From Massilia sp. Bi118 (GTDB lineage Bacteria; Pseudomonadota; Gammaproteobacteria; Burkholderiales; Burkholderiaceae_D), in assembly GCF_918697865.1 (NCBI RefSeq), contig NZ_CAKKMV010000013.1, positions 123,971-187,970 on the forward strand: 64,000 nt of DNA. The letters run 5' to 3'. Under the pieces are notes generated by a model. That model was not told the DNA's origin, did no database searches, and saw nothing but the letters and a program-made list of their open reading frames with translations. Made by a program: the position numbers and the translations under genes. Below are positions 1 through 8,553 of the stretch, in pieces (position 1 is the first letter of the stretch; every line of letters begins with the position of its first letter).

Positions 1-2
1 TC

Positions 3-800
3 GAGGGCAAGGTGCGCTGCATCGCTTCGATGGACGAGCTGGACGCCGCGGCGCGGGTTGATGTCGTCGTCAACCTGGCCGGTGCGCGCATCCTGGGCAC
101 GCGCTGGACGGAGGCGCGCAAGGAGGCGCTGCGCCGCAGCCGCATCGCGCTGACCAAGCGGGTGGTCGACTGGATCTCACGTGCGGAACACAAGCCCTTC
201 CTGTTCCTGTCGGCGTCCGCGATCGGTTACTACGGCATCCAGAAGATCGGCGACGTGAGGCCGCTGGACGAAAGCGCGCCGCCGCAGTCGATGTTCATGT
301 CCGACTTGTGCCGCGAGTGGGAGGAAGCGGCGGGGGCGGCCGCGGCCTATGGCGTGCAGGTCGAGTGCATGCGTTTCGGCCTGGTGCTCGGCAAGGGCGG
401 GGCACTGCCCATGATGCTGCTGCCGATCCGGCTCGGGCTGGGCGGCAGGCTGGGGAGCGGGCGGCAGTGGCTGTCCTGGATCCATGTGGACGATGTGGTG
501 CGCGCGATGGCGCACCGCTGGCAGATGGCTTTGAGGGATCAAGGGCGGGCGGGGGAGCGGAGCGCCACCAACTTCACGGCCCCCGAATGCGTCAGCCAGG
601 CGGACTTCAGCCGCACCGCGGCGCGCGTCTGGCATCGTCCGGCAATCGTGCCGACCCCGGGCTGGCCGATGCGGCTGGCGCTGGGCGAGCAGGCCGACCT
701 GCTGCTGGAAGGGCAGCGGGTGGCGCCGGCGCGGCTGGAACGCGAAGGCTTTGCGTTCCGCTATCCGACGCTGGAGCAGGCCTTGCGCAGTCTGAAATAG
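3..800 (+). CDS. TIGR01777-family NAD-binding epimerase-like protein (5' partial)
   Basis: The reading frame is open at the window edge, so the N-terminal Rossmann glycine motif lies upstream. The visible part starts with the motif DVVVNLAGARILGTRW, followed by SASAIGYYG and WEEAAGAAAAYGVQV, which are typical of the SulA/YfcH-like branch of extended short-chain dehydrogenases. The C-terminal part (TPGWPMRLALGEQADLLLEGQRV and onwards) matches the small DUF1731 domain that closes these proteins. The family is cytosolic and binds NAD(P); its substrate is not established. The stop codon is at 798-800, about 120 bp before the convergent sixA gene. Family call is firm, function is not. Confidence 0.85.
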   Translation, partial: EGKVRCIASMDELDAAARVDVVVNLAGARILGTRWTEARKEALRRSRIALTKRVVDWISRAEHKPFLFLSASAIGYYGIQKIGDVRPLDESAPPQSMFMSDLCREWEEAAGAAAAYGVQVECMRFGLVLGKGGALPMMLLPIRLGLGGRLGSGRQWLSWIHVDDVVRAMAHRWQMALRDQGRAGERSATNFTAPECVSQADFSRTAARVWHRPAIVPTPGWPMRLALGEQADLLLEGQRVAPARLEREGFAFRYPTLEQALRSLK

Positions 801-918
801 GGAACCGGCGTCCCGGGTTCTGGGCGCCATCCTTTCTTAAAATTGCAACTAACCGACTGGGAAAAGGGAAGATACAGCAAACCGGGGCCTGGCCGGCCCC
901 GCAAACCGCTAGCAAGGA

Positions 919-1392
919 TCAGCGCAGCTTCCCCACCAGATCCGGCCCCACCGCCAGCCGTACGAAAGGCGCCGGATCGGCCCCGCCCTTGTGCGAAATC
1001 CAGAACACGCTCGCCTTGCGGATCTTCCATTCGTGCGGCTCGCCGCTGAAGATCAGCGAGGCCACCTGGCCCAGCAGCGGGTTATGGCCGACGATGACCA
1101 CTGCCTGGCGCGCGTCCGGCCAGCCGCTCGCTTCGAGGATGGCCTGCGGCGTCGAATCGGTGTTGAGGACGTCGACGGTATGGAACTTGCGGCCCAGCGC
1201 CTCGGCGGTCTGCACGCAGCGCGTGGCGGGGCTGGTGAGGATGCGGCACTGCGAGGGCAGCTGGCGGTCGAGCCAGGCGCCGACGCGCGAGGCGTGGCGC
1301 GAACCCTTCGGCGTCAGCACGCGCAGCTGGTCGGCCGCTTCGTCCGGCTTGTGCGCTTCAGCCTCGGCGTGGCGCCACAGGATCAGTTCCAT
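919..1392 (-). CDS. sixA: Phosphohistidine phosphatase SixA
   Basis: A 157-residue histidine-phosphatase-superfamily protein. The catalytic RHA(E) motif is at residues 7-10 (MELILWRHAEAEAH), and the second active-site histidine is in VIVGHNPLLGQV, about residue 101. Length and motifs fit SixA, which removes phosphate from phosphohistidine residues, for example on HPt domains or the nitrogen PTS. The start overlaps the 3' end of ppk1 by 35 bp on the same strand, so the two are probably co-transcribed and translationally coupled. The family also contains close relatives of unknown substrate; the SixA name rests on size and motif spacing. Confidence 0.85.
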   Translation of the reverse strand: MELILWRHAEAEAHKPDEAADQLRVLTPKGSRHASRVGAWLDRQLPSQCRILTSPATRCVQTAEALGRKFHTVDVLNTDSTPQAILEASGWPDARQAVVIVGHNPLLGQVASLIFSGEPHEWKIRKASVFWISHKGGADPAPFVRLAVGPDLVGKLR

Positions 1393-3520
1393 TGTCGTTA
1401 TCCTTGTTGTGTTGATCGCCCGATGCGCCCAGGCCCAGCGATTCCATCAGGTGCAGCTGGGCGCTGTAGGCTGCCTGGCTGCCGCGCGGTTTCTTGCGGC
1501 GGTAGTGGCCGTCGCTGCCCAGCTCCCAGGCGTTGACGTTGTCCTTCAGGTAGACCTGCAGGCCTTCGCGGATCACGCGTTTCTTCAACGCCGGCGAGCG
1601 GACCGGGAAGGCGATCTCCACGCGGCGGAACAGGTTGCGGTTCATCCAGTCGGCGCTGCTCAGGTAGACGTCGTGCTGCAGCTTGTTGCGGAAGTAGAAA
1701 ATGCGGCTGTGTTCCAGGAAGCGGCCGACGATGGAGCGCACCTTGATATTCTCGGATAGTCCCGGCACGCCGGGCCGCAGCGAGCAGGCGCCGCGCACGA
1801 TCAGGTCGATGCGCACGCCATCGTTCGAGGCATCGTACAGTGCGCGGATCACCGATTCGTCGGTCAAGGAATTCATCTTGGCGATGATGCGCCCCGGCTT
1901 GCCGTCGCGTGCGATCGCCGCTTCCTGGCGGATCGCCTTCACGATTTCCTTCTGCAGCGAGAAGGGCGCCAGCCAGATGCTCGAGAGCTGGGTCGGGCGT
2001 GTCATGCTGGTGAGGTGGATGAAGACCTCGTTGACATCCAGGGTGATCTCTTCGTCCGAGGTCAGCAGGCCGAAGTCGGTGTAGTGCTTGGCGGTGGTCG
2101 GGTTGTAGTTGCCGGTGCCGAGGTGGGCGTAGCGGCGCAGGCCGTCCTGCTCGCGGCGCAGCACCAGGGCCAGCTTGGCGTGGGTCTTCAGGCCGACCAC
2201 GCCGTACACGACCTGGGCACCGGCTTCTTCCAGGCGCTCGGCCCAGTTGATGTTGGCTTCCTCGTCGAAGCGCGCCATCAGCTCGACGATGACCGTCACT
2301 TCCTTGCCGCGCAGGGCCGCCTCGATCAGCGCTTCCATCAGCTCGGAGTCGGCGCCGGCGCGGTAGATGGTCTGCTTGATCGCCAGCACGCTGGGATCGG
2401 CGGCGGCGCAGCGGATGAAGTCGATGACCGGCTCGAAGGACTGGAAGGGATGGTGCAGCAGCACGTCCTGGCGGCCCAGCACAGCGAAGATGTCCTGGTG
2501 GTTGACCAGCTTGGCCGGGAAGCCCGGCACGAAGGGCGAAAACTTCAGCTCGGGCCGCGCATTGCTGTTGACCAGCTCCAGCAGGCGGCCCATGTTGACC
2601 GGACCGTCCACGCTGAACAGGCGCGAGCGGTCGACCGAGAACTGGTCGAGCAGGAAGTCGGCCAGGTGGCGCGGGCAGCCGCGCGCCACTTCCAGGCGCA
2701 CCGCGAAGCCGTAGTTGCGGCTATGGAGTTCGCTTTGCAGGGCCTGGCGCAGGTTCTTGACCTCTTCCTCGTCGACCCAGAGATCGCTGTTGCGGGTCAC
2801 GCGGAACTGCGAGTAGGACACCACTTCGCGCCCGGTGAACAGCTCGGACATGTGGGCCTGGATCACCGAGGACAGCAGGCAGTAGGAAGCCCCCGGCTTG
2901 CTTGATAATTCGTCCGGCAGGCGGATCACGCGCGGCAGCACGCGCGGCGCCTTCATGATCGCGATGCCGGTGCCGCGCCCGAAGGCGTCCTTGCCGGACA
3001 GCTCGACGATGAAGTTCAGGCTCTTGTTGATCACCCGCGGGAAGGGGTGGGCCGGGTCGAGGCCGACCGGCGTGAGCAGGGGCCGCACTTCCTTGTCGAA
3101 GTACTGCTTGACCCAGGCCTTCTGGGCGGCGTTGCGGTCGGAGCGGCGCAGCAGGTGAATGCCGTTCTCGGACAGGCGCGGCAGGATCTCGTCGTTCAGC
3201 TGGGCGTACTGGCGCGCGATGATCTGGCGGCATTCCTCGCTGGCGCCGTCGAGGTTGATGCTGGCGGTGTCGTCGGCGCCGCTCTGGTGGCGGTGCTGGG
3301 CGAGCAGGCTGGCGACGCGGACCTCGAAGAATTCGTCGAGGTTGCTGCTGACGATGCACAGGAAGCGCAGGCGCTCCAGCAGCGGCACGGAAGGGTCTTC
3401 GGCTTGCGCCAGGACCCGCCGGTTAAATTCCAGCAGCGAGATTTCCCGGTTGAGGAAGGGCGCCGTGCTGTCGCCGGTGGGCGCGGTCAGTGCCGCGTCC
3501 GGTTTTGACTTCATATCCAT
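1358..3520 (-). CDS. ppk1: Polyphosphate kinase 1
   Basis: A 720-residue Ppk1, which reversibly polymerises the gamma phosphate of ATP into inorganic polyphosphate. The N domain begins with FLNREISLLEFNRRVLAQA. The phospholipase-D-like C domains carry the autophosphorylated histidine in YAHLGTGNYNP and the second conserved histidine in FLEHSRIFYF. The frame is open further upstream to 3682, but the start at 3520 (MDMKSK) is preferred because the upstream extension is Pro/Arg/Trp-rich and unlike Ppk, and because a Pho-box-like sequence sits 47 bp before it. It is followed by overlapping sixA, suggesting a phosphate-metabolism operon. Confidence 0.95.
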   Translation of the reverse strand: MDMKSKPDAALTAPTGDSTAPFLNREISLLEFNRRVLAQAEDPSVPLLERLRFLCIVSSNLDEFFEVRVASLLAQHRHQSGADDTASINLDGASEECRQIIARQYAQLNDEILPRLSENGIHLLRRSDRNAAQKAWVKQYFDKEVRPLLTPVGLDPAHPFPRVINKSLNFIVELSGKDAFGRGTGIAIMKAPRVLPRVIRLPDELSSKPGASYCLLSSVIQAHMSELFTGREVVSYSQFRVTRNSDLWVDEEEVKNLRQALQSELHSRNYGFAVRLEVARGCPRHLADFLLDQFSVDRSRLFSVDGPVNMGRLLELVNSNARPELKFSPFVPGFPAKLVNHQDIFAVLGRQDVLLHHPFQSFEPVIDFIRCAAADPSVLAIKQTIYRAGADSELMEALIEAALRGKEVTVIVELMARFDEEANINWAERLEEAGAQVVYGVVGLKTHAKLALVLRREQDGLRRYAHLGTGNYNPTTAKHYTDFGLLTSDEEITLDVNEVFIHLTSMTRPTQLSSIWLAPFSLQKEIVKAIRQEAAIARDGKPGRIIAKMNSLTDESVIRALYDASNDGVRIDLIVRGACSLRPGVPGLSENIKVRSIVGRFLEHSRIFYFRNKLQHDVYLSSADWMNRNLFRRVEIAFPVRSPALKKRVIREGLQVYLKDNVNAWELGSDGHYRRKKPRGSQAAYSAQLHLMESLGLGASGDQHNKDNDNGTDPVAPRRG

Positions 3521-3550
3521 TGGGCTCGAATATTTCACTCGTGGCAACAG

Positions 3551-3584
3551 AGTATGAAGGCCGAATGTGACAGGCGCGTGAAAA
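3551..3584 (-). promoter_or_regulatory. Candidate Pho box and -10 element of ppk1
   Basis: Read on the minus strand, 3584-3567 is TTTTCACGCGCCTGTCAC: two heptamers 11 nt apart, the second matching the PhoB half-site CTGTCAT in six of seven positions and the first in four. Ten bases further is CATACT (3556-3551), at the spacing expected for a PhoB-activated promoter in which the Pho box replaces the -35. The start codon of ppk1 is at 3520. The match is direct; PhoB binding is an inference. Confidence 0.45.
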
Positions 3585-4067
3585 CGGCTGTGCCAGGCGA
3601 ATGATGACCATCCCGGCCACCGGGGCCGGGTCCTGCTCGGATCATAGCGCGCCTGCGCGAATGGTGGCGCGGGTCCGCTCACTAGCGGCCATCTGCTGAG
3701 GTAATTTTCTAAGAGAAGATGTATGCGCTGAAAATACTAATCAACTATGAAGCAACGATAGTCGCCGGAGCAGAATATCTCGGCGTCCGTAACGCTACCG
3801 TCAGCTGTGTGGCTGGGGCAAAAGCATTTGCAGTTCTTCCCCAGCGAAACTTAACCTGGGCCCATTATCTTAAAGTCGAAGCGGGGTAGCCGCGACCATT
3901 TACACTGGCGGCTGCCACTATCCAACGCCCAGTTCGCGACGGAGACTTCCCTAAGCCACGTCAGTTGTCATAGCGACGCTTTGAGTGGCTCGTTCGGAAA
4001 GTCGAAGAGTGGACTTAATCCGTCCGGTATCGGAACTTCCCCCGCCAAATACGTCAAGGCGTAGCCA
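3585..4067. other. Gene-free, AT-richer spacer
   Basis: No supportable gene was found. From about 3700 the composition drops well below the surrounding GC level and all frames are broken. The stretch around 3960-4015 has loose similarity to sequence around 4865-4890 on the other side of the next gene. It may be acquired or decayed DNA. Confidence 0.5.
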
Positions 4068-4736
4068 TTAATCGCTATAGTCTACCGGCCCAATAATCTG
4101 CACAAAATGTTCAGGGCTGTCTTCCTTAATTCGCGCATGCCAGTAATAGCCGGGCGGGTCGCTTCCATCCTTTTCACGGTATGCAATGGCAACCCGAGTA
4201 ACACTAAAATCTAAGGGGACACCCTTCGATGCGCGATAATTCTGCATAGCTAAAAAGGCTTTTCGTCCCTTGGCTCGCTGGTCGGTAGCAACATTGTCAG
4301 GAAAAATAATAGGGCGCTCTGCAATTTCCATTAGTAGAGCCCTTAGGAACTCAAGCCAGTTTCCCTTAACGGAAAAAATAGTCGAGTCAATACGGTTAGC
4401 CTCGAAAAGCCTGATAATTTCCTTCCGAAGCCCGCCTAGGTCAAGTGCCTGATTGACCGCATCATGAACGCCTGCTGGGTCGCTATGCCAGGTATCGGCA
4501 ATGCTCTTATCAATCGCTCGCAATACCTCATGCCCACCTGGGTTTTTTCCTAGTTCACCGTGCATTACCCAATCGCAATACAGTGAGAGAACTGGGTAGT
4601 TTTTCTTGAGGAGTGGTGACTCAATGACTAAGCGTGCCCGCCTTAAGATGTCTACCATTTCCGCATAGGTCAACCCGCCCCTATTTTTTATGGAGTCCAT
4701 GTGGGAGCGTAACCGCCCTGCTGGGTCGAATTTCAT
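4068..4736 (-). CDS. Unknown protein, AT-rich, probably acquired
   Basis: A 222-residue soluble protein not recognised by eye. It has no signal peptide or membrane segment. It begins MKFDPAGRLRSHMDSIKNRG and contains helical stretches (YAEMVDILRRARLVIESPLL), a Cys-Asp-Trp patch (YCDWVMHGELG) and a C-terminal beta-rich part with YYWHARIKED. Its codon use is far more AT-rich than that of its neighbours, and long gene-free spacers flank it, which suggests horizontal acquisition. A reasonable sigma70-type promoter lies just upstream. It could be a single-gene defence or cargo function, but nothing in the sequence shows this. Confidence 0.6.
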   Translation of the reverse strand: MKFDPAGRLRSHMDSIKNRGGLTYAEMVDILRRARLVIESPLLKKNYPVLSLYCDWVMHGELGKNPGGHEVLRAIDKSIADTWHSDPAGVHDAVNQALDLGGLRKEIIRLFEANRIDSTIFSVKGNWLEFLRALLMEIAERPIIFPDNVATDQRAKGRKAFLAMQNYRASKGVPLDFSVTRVAIAYREKDGSDPPGYYWHARIKEDSPEHFVQIIGPVDYSD

Positions 4737-4770
4737 TATTTAGGCTGCCGTCGTAGTTTCAATATTGGCA

Positions 4771-4799
4771 AAAATATTATGGTGTGCAAATTTCGTCAA
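4771..4799 (-). promoter_or_regulatory. Candidate sigma70 promoter of the unknown gene at 4068-4736
   Basis: On the minus strand TTGACG (4799-4794) is separated by 17 bases from TATTTT (4776-4771), about 35 bp before the start codon at 4736. The -35 matches five of six consensus bases and the -10 four of six. Confidence 0.45.
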
Positions 4800-5067
4800 G
4801 TTCAGAAGACCGAACAAAAACCTCTAAGTACGCTACGCGCAACAGCCGGTACAATGCGCCGTATCGACAGTCCGCTCTGGCTCGGTTGCGGCCGGTCGTG
4901 ACAGTCCATGACCTTTCCGCTGAAGCAAACTGCTAAGCTGGGCAAGCGGCCGAGTACGGTCGATAGCGGACGTGCACGAGCTCAGTTCAAGAACTAAGAA
5001 CGCGGCCGTCTCCACAGACGTAATGACGCCATGACCCAAGCACTTCTTCCCGAAGACCCTTGGTCGC
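4800..5067. other. Non-coding spacer with an inverted GTCCGCT/AGCGGAC pair
   Basis: No convincing gene. GTCCGCT at 4870-4876 and AGCGGAC at 4965-4971 form an inverted pair about 100 bp apart, with GGCTCGGTTGCGGCC and CGGCCGAGTACGGTCG segments between them. The nature of the element is unknown. Confidence 0.4.
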
Positions 5068-6000
5068 TTATAGCAGCCGCTCCACCGGACAATTCATCGC
5101 CAGCATGCGCTCCAGCGGCGGCGCCGTCCGCAGCCGCTCGCGCCACCATTTGAGGGCCGCGCCTTCCTCGCCGGTGCGCCAGGCCATGTACAGGTTCTCG
5201 TCCGGCCGCGGCTCCTCGACTGCCTTCGCCACCAGGCGCCCGGCTTCGATCGCCGGGCGGGCCCAGGGCTCGGGCAGGAAGCCGAAGCCGAGGCCGGCCA
5301 CCTGGAAGTCGTATTTGGTCTGCATGTCCGGAACCGTCAGCGTGTCCTGGCCGAACAGCAGGCCCACGGTGCGCGCCTGCAGCAGGCGCACCGAGTCCGC
5401 CACGGTGACGGCGCGGTGTTCGCTCAGCTCGGCCTTGCCGAGACGGTGCCCCACCTTGGCGAGCGGATGCGAAGGGGCGACCACGAACACGAAGGAAATC
5501 TTCCCCAGCGGCTCGGCGGTGTAGCCGCCGCCGGACGGGCCTTCGCCGGCAGCGCCGGCCAGGAAGTCGACGCGGCGGTCGAGCAGGCTTTCCCAGGTGC
5601 CGGACAGGGCTTCCTTGACGATGCGCAGGCGGGTCTGGTCCGCCACTTCATAAAAGGCGCGGATGTCGTCCTGCAGGCCGAGCGGTGACAGGGCCGAGTC
5701 GACGCCGATGGTGAATTCGGTCTCCCAGCCGGAGGCGACGCGGCGGACGCGGCTTTCCAGGTCGCCGGCCGCCTTCAGCAGGTAGCGGCCTTCCTTCAGC
5801 AATTCCTCGCCGGCGGCGGTGAGCACCACGCGCGGGCCGAAGCGTTCGAACAGCTGCACGCCGAGGTCTTCCTCGAGCTTGGACACGGTATAGGAAATCG
5901 TCGACGGCACCCGGAACAGTTCCTTGGCGGCGGCCGAGAAGCTGCCGCGGCGGGCGATGGTGTCGACGGTGAGGAGAGCATCGAGGCTGATTCTTAGCAT
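5068..6000 (-). CDS. LysR-family transcriptional regulator
   Basis: A 310-residue LysR-type regulator. The N-terminal winged helix-turn-helix is clear (LLTVDTIARRGSFSAAAKEL, then VPSTISYTVSKLEEDLG), followed by the usual effector-binding domain from about residue 90. It is divergent from the DUF4336 gene, and only 22 bp separate the two start codons, so it probably controls that gene and itself from one overlapping regulatory region. The effector is unknown. Length is normal for the family. Confidence 0.9.
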   Translation of the reverse strand: MLRISLDALLTVDTIARRGSFSAAAKELFRVPSTISYTVSKLEEDLGVQLFERFGPRVVLTAAGEELLKEGRYLLKAAGDLESRVRRVASGWETEFTIGVDSALSPLGLQDDIRAFYEVADQTRLRIVKEALSGTWESLLDRRVDFLAGAAGEGPSGGGYTAEPLGKISFVFVVAPSHPLAKVGHRLGKAELSEHRAVTVADSVRLLQARTVGLLFGQDTLTVPDMQTKYDFQVAGLGFGFLPEPWARPAIEAGRLVAKAVEEPRPDENLYMAWRTGEEGAALKWWRERLRTAPPLERMLAMNCPVERLL

Positions 6001-6022
6001 GTAACTATTTTACAATAGGGGC

Positions 6023-6703
6023 ATGCTCATTCAAATCGCCCCCAATCTCTGGCACATGGAACGCGGCTTCAAGGCCGCCGGCCTGGCCGTCTCTTCGCGC
6101 ATGACCGTGGTCCGTTTCGAAGACGGCCGGCTGTGGCTCCATTCGCCGGTGCGCTTCAGCGAGGCCGTGGCGGAACAGCTGCGCAGCCTCGGCAAGGTCA
6201 GCTGGATCGTGTGCCCCAACCGCGCCCACCACATGTTCGCCAAACACGCGCTGCGCATGTTCCCGCAGGCGGCGCTGTACGGGGCGCCCGGCCTTGCCGC
6301 CAAGCGCCCGGACCTGGAAGGCCTGGTCGAGCTGGGCGACAGCGTCCCGCCCGAATGGGAGCATGAGCTGGACCAGGCGATCGTCCGCGGCATGCCCTTC
6401 GTGAACGAGGTGGTGTTCTTCCACAAGGCGTCGCAGACCCTGATCATGACCGACGTGCTGCAGTGCTGGTGCGGCAAGCTGCCCTGGAATATCTCGCTGT
6501 ATGCGAAACTCACCGGCGTGCGCTCGCACCTCGACGTGCCGCGCACGGTGCGCCTCATCACGCGCGACAGGGCGCTGGCGGCCGGCAGCGCGCGGGTCAT
6601 CCTGCAGTGGCCGTTCACGCGGGTGATCACGGCGCACAACTCGATCGTGGAGCATGAGGCGCATGCGGCCGTGGCGCGCGCCTTCGGACGCTTCGGCGCC
6701 TAG
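6023..6703 (+). CDS. DUF4336 domain-containing protein
   Basis: A 226-residue soluble protein with the pattern of DUF4336 (MLIQIAPNLWHMERGFKAAG, then VCPNRAHHMFAKHALRMFP and ITAHNSIVE). The order of segments resembles a metallo-beta-lactamase fold, with an N-terminal strand pair, an His-His motif at about residues 70-71 and late MTDVLQCW and TAHNSI segments, but the canonical HxHxDH motif is not complete, so enzymatic activity is uncertain. It is divergent from a LysR regulator and convergent with amj four bases downstream. Function unknown. Confidence 0.75.
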   Translation: MLIQIAPNLWHMERGFKAAGLAVSSRMTVVRFEDGRLWLHSPVRFSEAVAEQLRSLGKVSWIVCPNRAHHMFAKHALRMFPQAALYGAPGLAAKRPDLEGLVELGDSVPPEWEHELDQAIVRGMPFVNEVVFFHKASQTLIMTDVLQCWCGKLPWNISLYAKLTGVRSHLDVPRTVRLITRDRALAAGSARVILQWPFTRVITAHNSIVEHEAHAAVARAFGRFGA

Positions 6704-6707
6704 CCGC

Positions 6708-7511
6708 CTAGATCACGCGGGCCACCGACGCGATCAGGACCGCCGAGGGCACCAGCAGGGCTTGCGCGGCAAGCGTCCCGGCCAGGCGGCTGCCGACCAG
6801 CCAGACCACGGCCTTCCTGAACTGGCCTTCGCTCACCTTGCCTTCGACGACGTCGTCCGTCATGCCCGACATGTGCGGGTCGATGAACACCGCCATCAGG
6901 ATGGTGGCGCCGCCATTGATGATCGAGGACAGCGTGCTCGAAGTCACCCGCACCGAGGGATCGAGCACGCCCGCATACAGCGCGGCGAAGACGCCGACGG
7001 TCCACAGCGCGGTGGCGCCGACGTTCAGCAGCGTGATCCGGCCCGACACCCCATGGCCGGTGCGGATGTCGGTGACATTGCGCGCGGCCGGCACGCTGGC
7101 CACGTCCCGCACATAGGACAGGCCGCCCTTGAAGAAGCCATGCAGGATCAGCTTGGGAATCGAGCGGTGGACCTGGAAATGCAGGACGGCGCGGCAGAAC
7201 ACGCGCTGGAAGGTCGGTATCAGCAAGGCGCCCGCCACCGTCGCCAGGCTCGCCGACACCAGCAGCCAGCGGAAGTCGCCGAGCAGGGCGCCGCTGGACA
7301 GGGCGTCGAGATTGGTCTCCACGCGCTTGGCGAGGAAGGGGCCGAGGAAGGAATTCGAGGTGCGCGACACCAGCATCAGGATGCTGAATAGCGCGAGGGA
7401 CACCGCGATCCTTTTCGTCCTGACGCCGGCGATCCGCACCGAGTAGGCGAGCGTGCCGATCAAGTGGATCACGAAGGTGAGGAAGCAGATCAGCAGGAGT
7501 TGTTTGTCCAC
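6708..7511 (-). CDS. amj: Amj-type (alternate) lipid II flippase
   Basis: A 267-residue integral membrane protein with about six hydrophobic helices, starting MDKQLLLICFLTFVIHLIGT and followed by the motif YSVRIAGVRTKRIAVSLALF. A conserved SRTSNSFLGPFLAKRVE segment and PTFQRVFCRAV are characteristic of the Amj (YdaH/DUF2837) family, which in Bacillus can replace MurJ in moving lipid II across the cytoplasmic membrane. In proteobacteria its role is assumed by homology. It is probably a stand-alone gene: the next gene upstream (a LysR regulator) is on the same strand 18 bp away, so co-transcription is possible. Confidence 0.8.
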   Translation of the reverse strand: MDKQLLLICFLTFVIHLIGTLAYSVRIAGVRTKRIAVSLALFSILMLVSRTSNSFLGPFLAKRVETNLDALSSGALLGDFRWLLVSASLATVAGALLIPTFQRVFCRAVLHFQVHRSIPKLILHGFFKGGLSYVRDVASVPAARNVTDIRTGHGVSGRITLLNVGATALWTVGVFAALYAGVLDPSVRVTSSTLSSIINGGATILMAVFIDPHMSGMTDDVVEGKVSEGQFRKAVVWLVGSRLAGTLAAQALLVPSAVLIASVARVI

Positions 7512-7529
7512 GTTCGCATCATTGCATGC

Positions 7530-8438
7530 TCAGGCGCGGTCGTCCAGCGCCGCAAACAGTTCCACCGCCCAGTCGACGAACACGCGCACCTTGGCGTTCA
7601 GGTGCCGGCTGGACGGATACATCGCATACAGCGGGAAGCGCGGCTGGGTCCAGTCTTCCAGCACCCGCACCAACTCCCCGCGCTCCAGGTGGCCGCGCAC
7701 CGCGAAACGGAAGGTCTGGCCGATGCCCAGCCCCGCCGCCAGGCCCGTGATGTGGGCCGTGCTTTCGTTGACGGCGGCCGCCACCGCGGCATCGATCTCG
7801 ATCGACTCGTCGCCTTGCAGGAAGCGCAGCGGAAAGGGCTTGCCGGTCTGCGTCGAGGCATAGCTGAACAGGCGGTGCTTCGTCTCCAGTTCGCGCGGAT
7901 GCGCCGGCGTCCCGAAGGCTTTCAAATAACCCGGCGCCGCGCAGGTGACGAAATCCATCTCGCACAGCTTGCGCGCGACCAGCGTGGTGTCGTCGAGGGC
8001 GCCGCCGCGGATCACGCAGTCGATGCCTTCCCCGACCAGGTCGGCCGGCAGGTCGCTCACGCCCAGGTGCAGCGCGATGTCCGGGTAGCGCCGCTGGAAA
8101 TCGGGCAGGGCGGGCAGCAGCACCAGGTTGGCCAGCGAGGAGCCGATGCCGACCCGCAGCCGGCCCTTGGGCTGGGCGCGCGACCCGCGGGCCTGGGCAT
8201 CCATCTCTTCCAGGTCGGTGATCAGGCGCAGCGCGCGCTCGTAGTACTGCGCGCCTTCCGGCGTGACGGTGATGCGGCGCGTGGTCCGCTGCAGCAGCCT
8301 GGTTTCGAGGTGCACTTCGAGGTCCTGGATCAGTTTGCTGGCGGTCGAGCGCGGCACGCCGAGCTGGTCGGCTGCCTTGCCGAAGCTTCCCGCTTCGGCG
8401 ATGCGCACGAAGGCGCGGAGGGCGAGGAGGTGGTCCAT
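7530..8438 (-). CDS. LysR-family transcriptional regulator
   Basis: A 302-residue LysR regulator (MDHLLALRAFVRIAEAGSF, then RSTASKLIQDLEVHLETRLL). It has the features of the large group of LysR regulators that sit divergent from short-chain dehydrogenase genes; here it faces the SDR gene starting at 8554 across a 115-bp intergenic region. Control of that gene is inferred from position only. A full-length effector-binding domain is present and no irregularity is seen. Confidence 0.9.
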   Translation of the reverse strand: MDHLLALRAFVRIAEAGSFGKAADQLGVPRSTASKLIQDLEVHLETRLLQRTTRRITVTPEGAQYYERALRLITDLEEMDAQARGSRAQPKGRLRVGIGSSLANLVLLPALPDFQRRYPDIALHLGVSDLPADLVGEGIDCVIRGGALDDTTLVARKLCEMDFVTCAAPGYLKAFGTPAHPRELETKHRLFSYASTQTGKPFPLRFLQGDESIEIDAAVAAAVNESTAHITGLAAGLGIGQTFRFAVRGHLERGELVRVLEDWTQPRFPLYAMYPSSRHLNAKVRVFVDWAVELFAALDDRA

Positions 8439-8485
8439 GCGGGCGATTGTACATGTGGGTGGATAGTGATTCCAGATTTACCGGA

Positions 8486-8514
8486 TTTACGCATGGGTTT
8501 GCGCAATCTACACT
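8486..8514 (+). promoter_or_regulatory. Candidate promoter of the SDR gene
   Basis: TTTACG (8486-8491), a 17-base spacer and TACACT (8509-8514), each matching four of six consensus bases, lie 40 bp before the SDR start codon in the region shared with the divergent LysR gene. Confidence 0.4.
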
Positions 8515-8553
8515 GGTCTCCATCGACTCACCACCCAAACCAAGGAGAACACC

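Noticed and set aside
4833..5039. 68-codon open frame on the minus strand
   Set aside because: No ribosome binding site, no protein-like composition, and it lies across an inverted-repeat spacer.
3880..5040. Integron-type attC sites around the AT-rich gene
   Set aside because: No RYYYAAC/GTTRRRY core pairs at matching positions and no integrase in the window.
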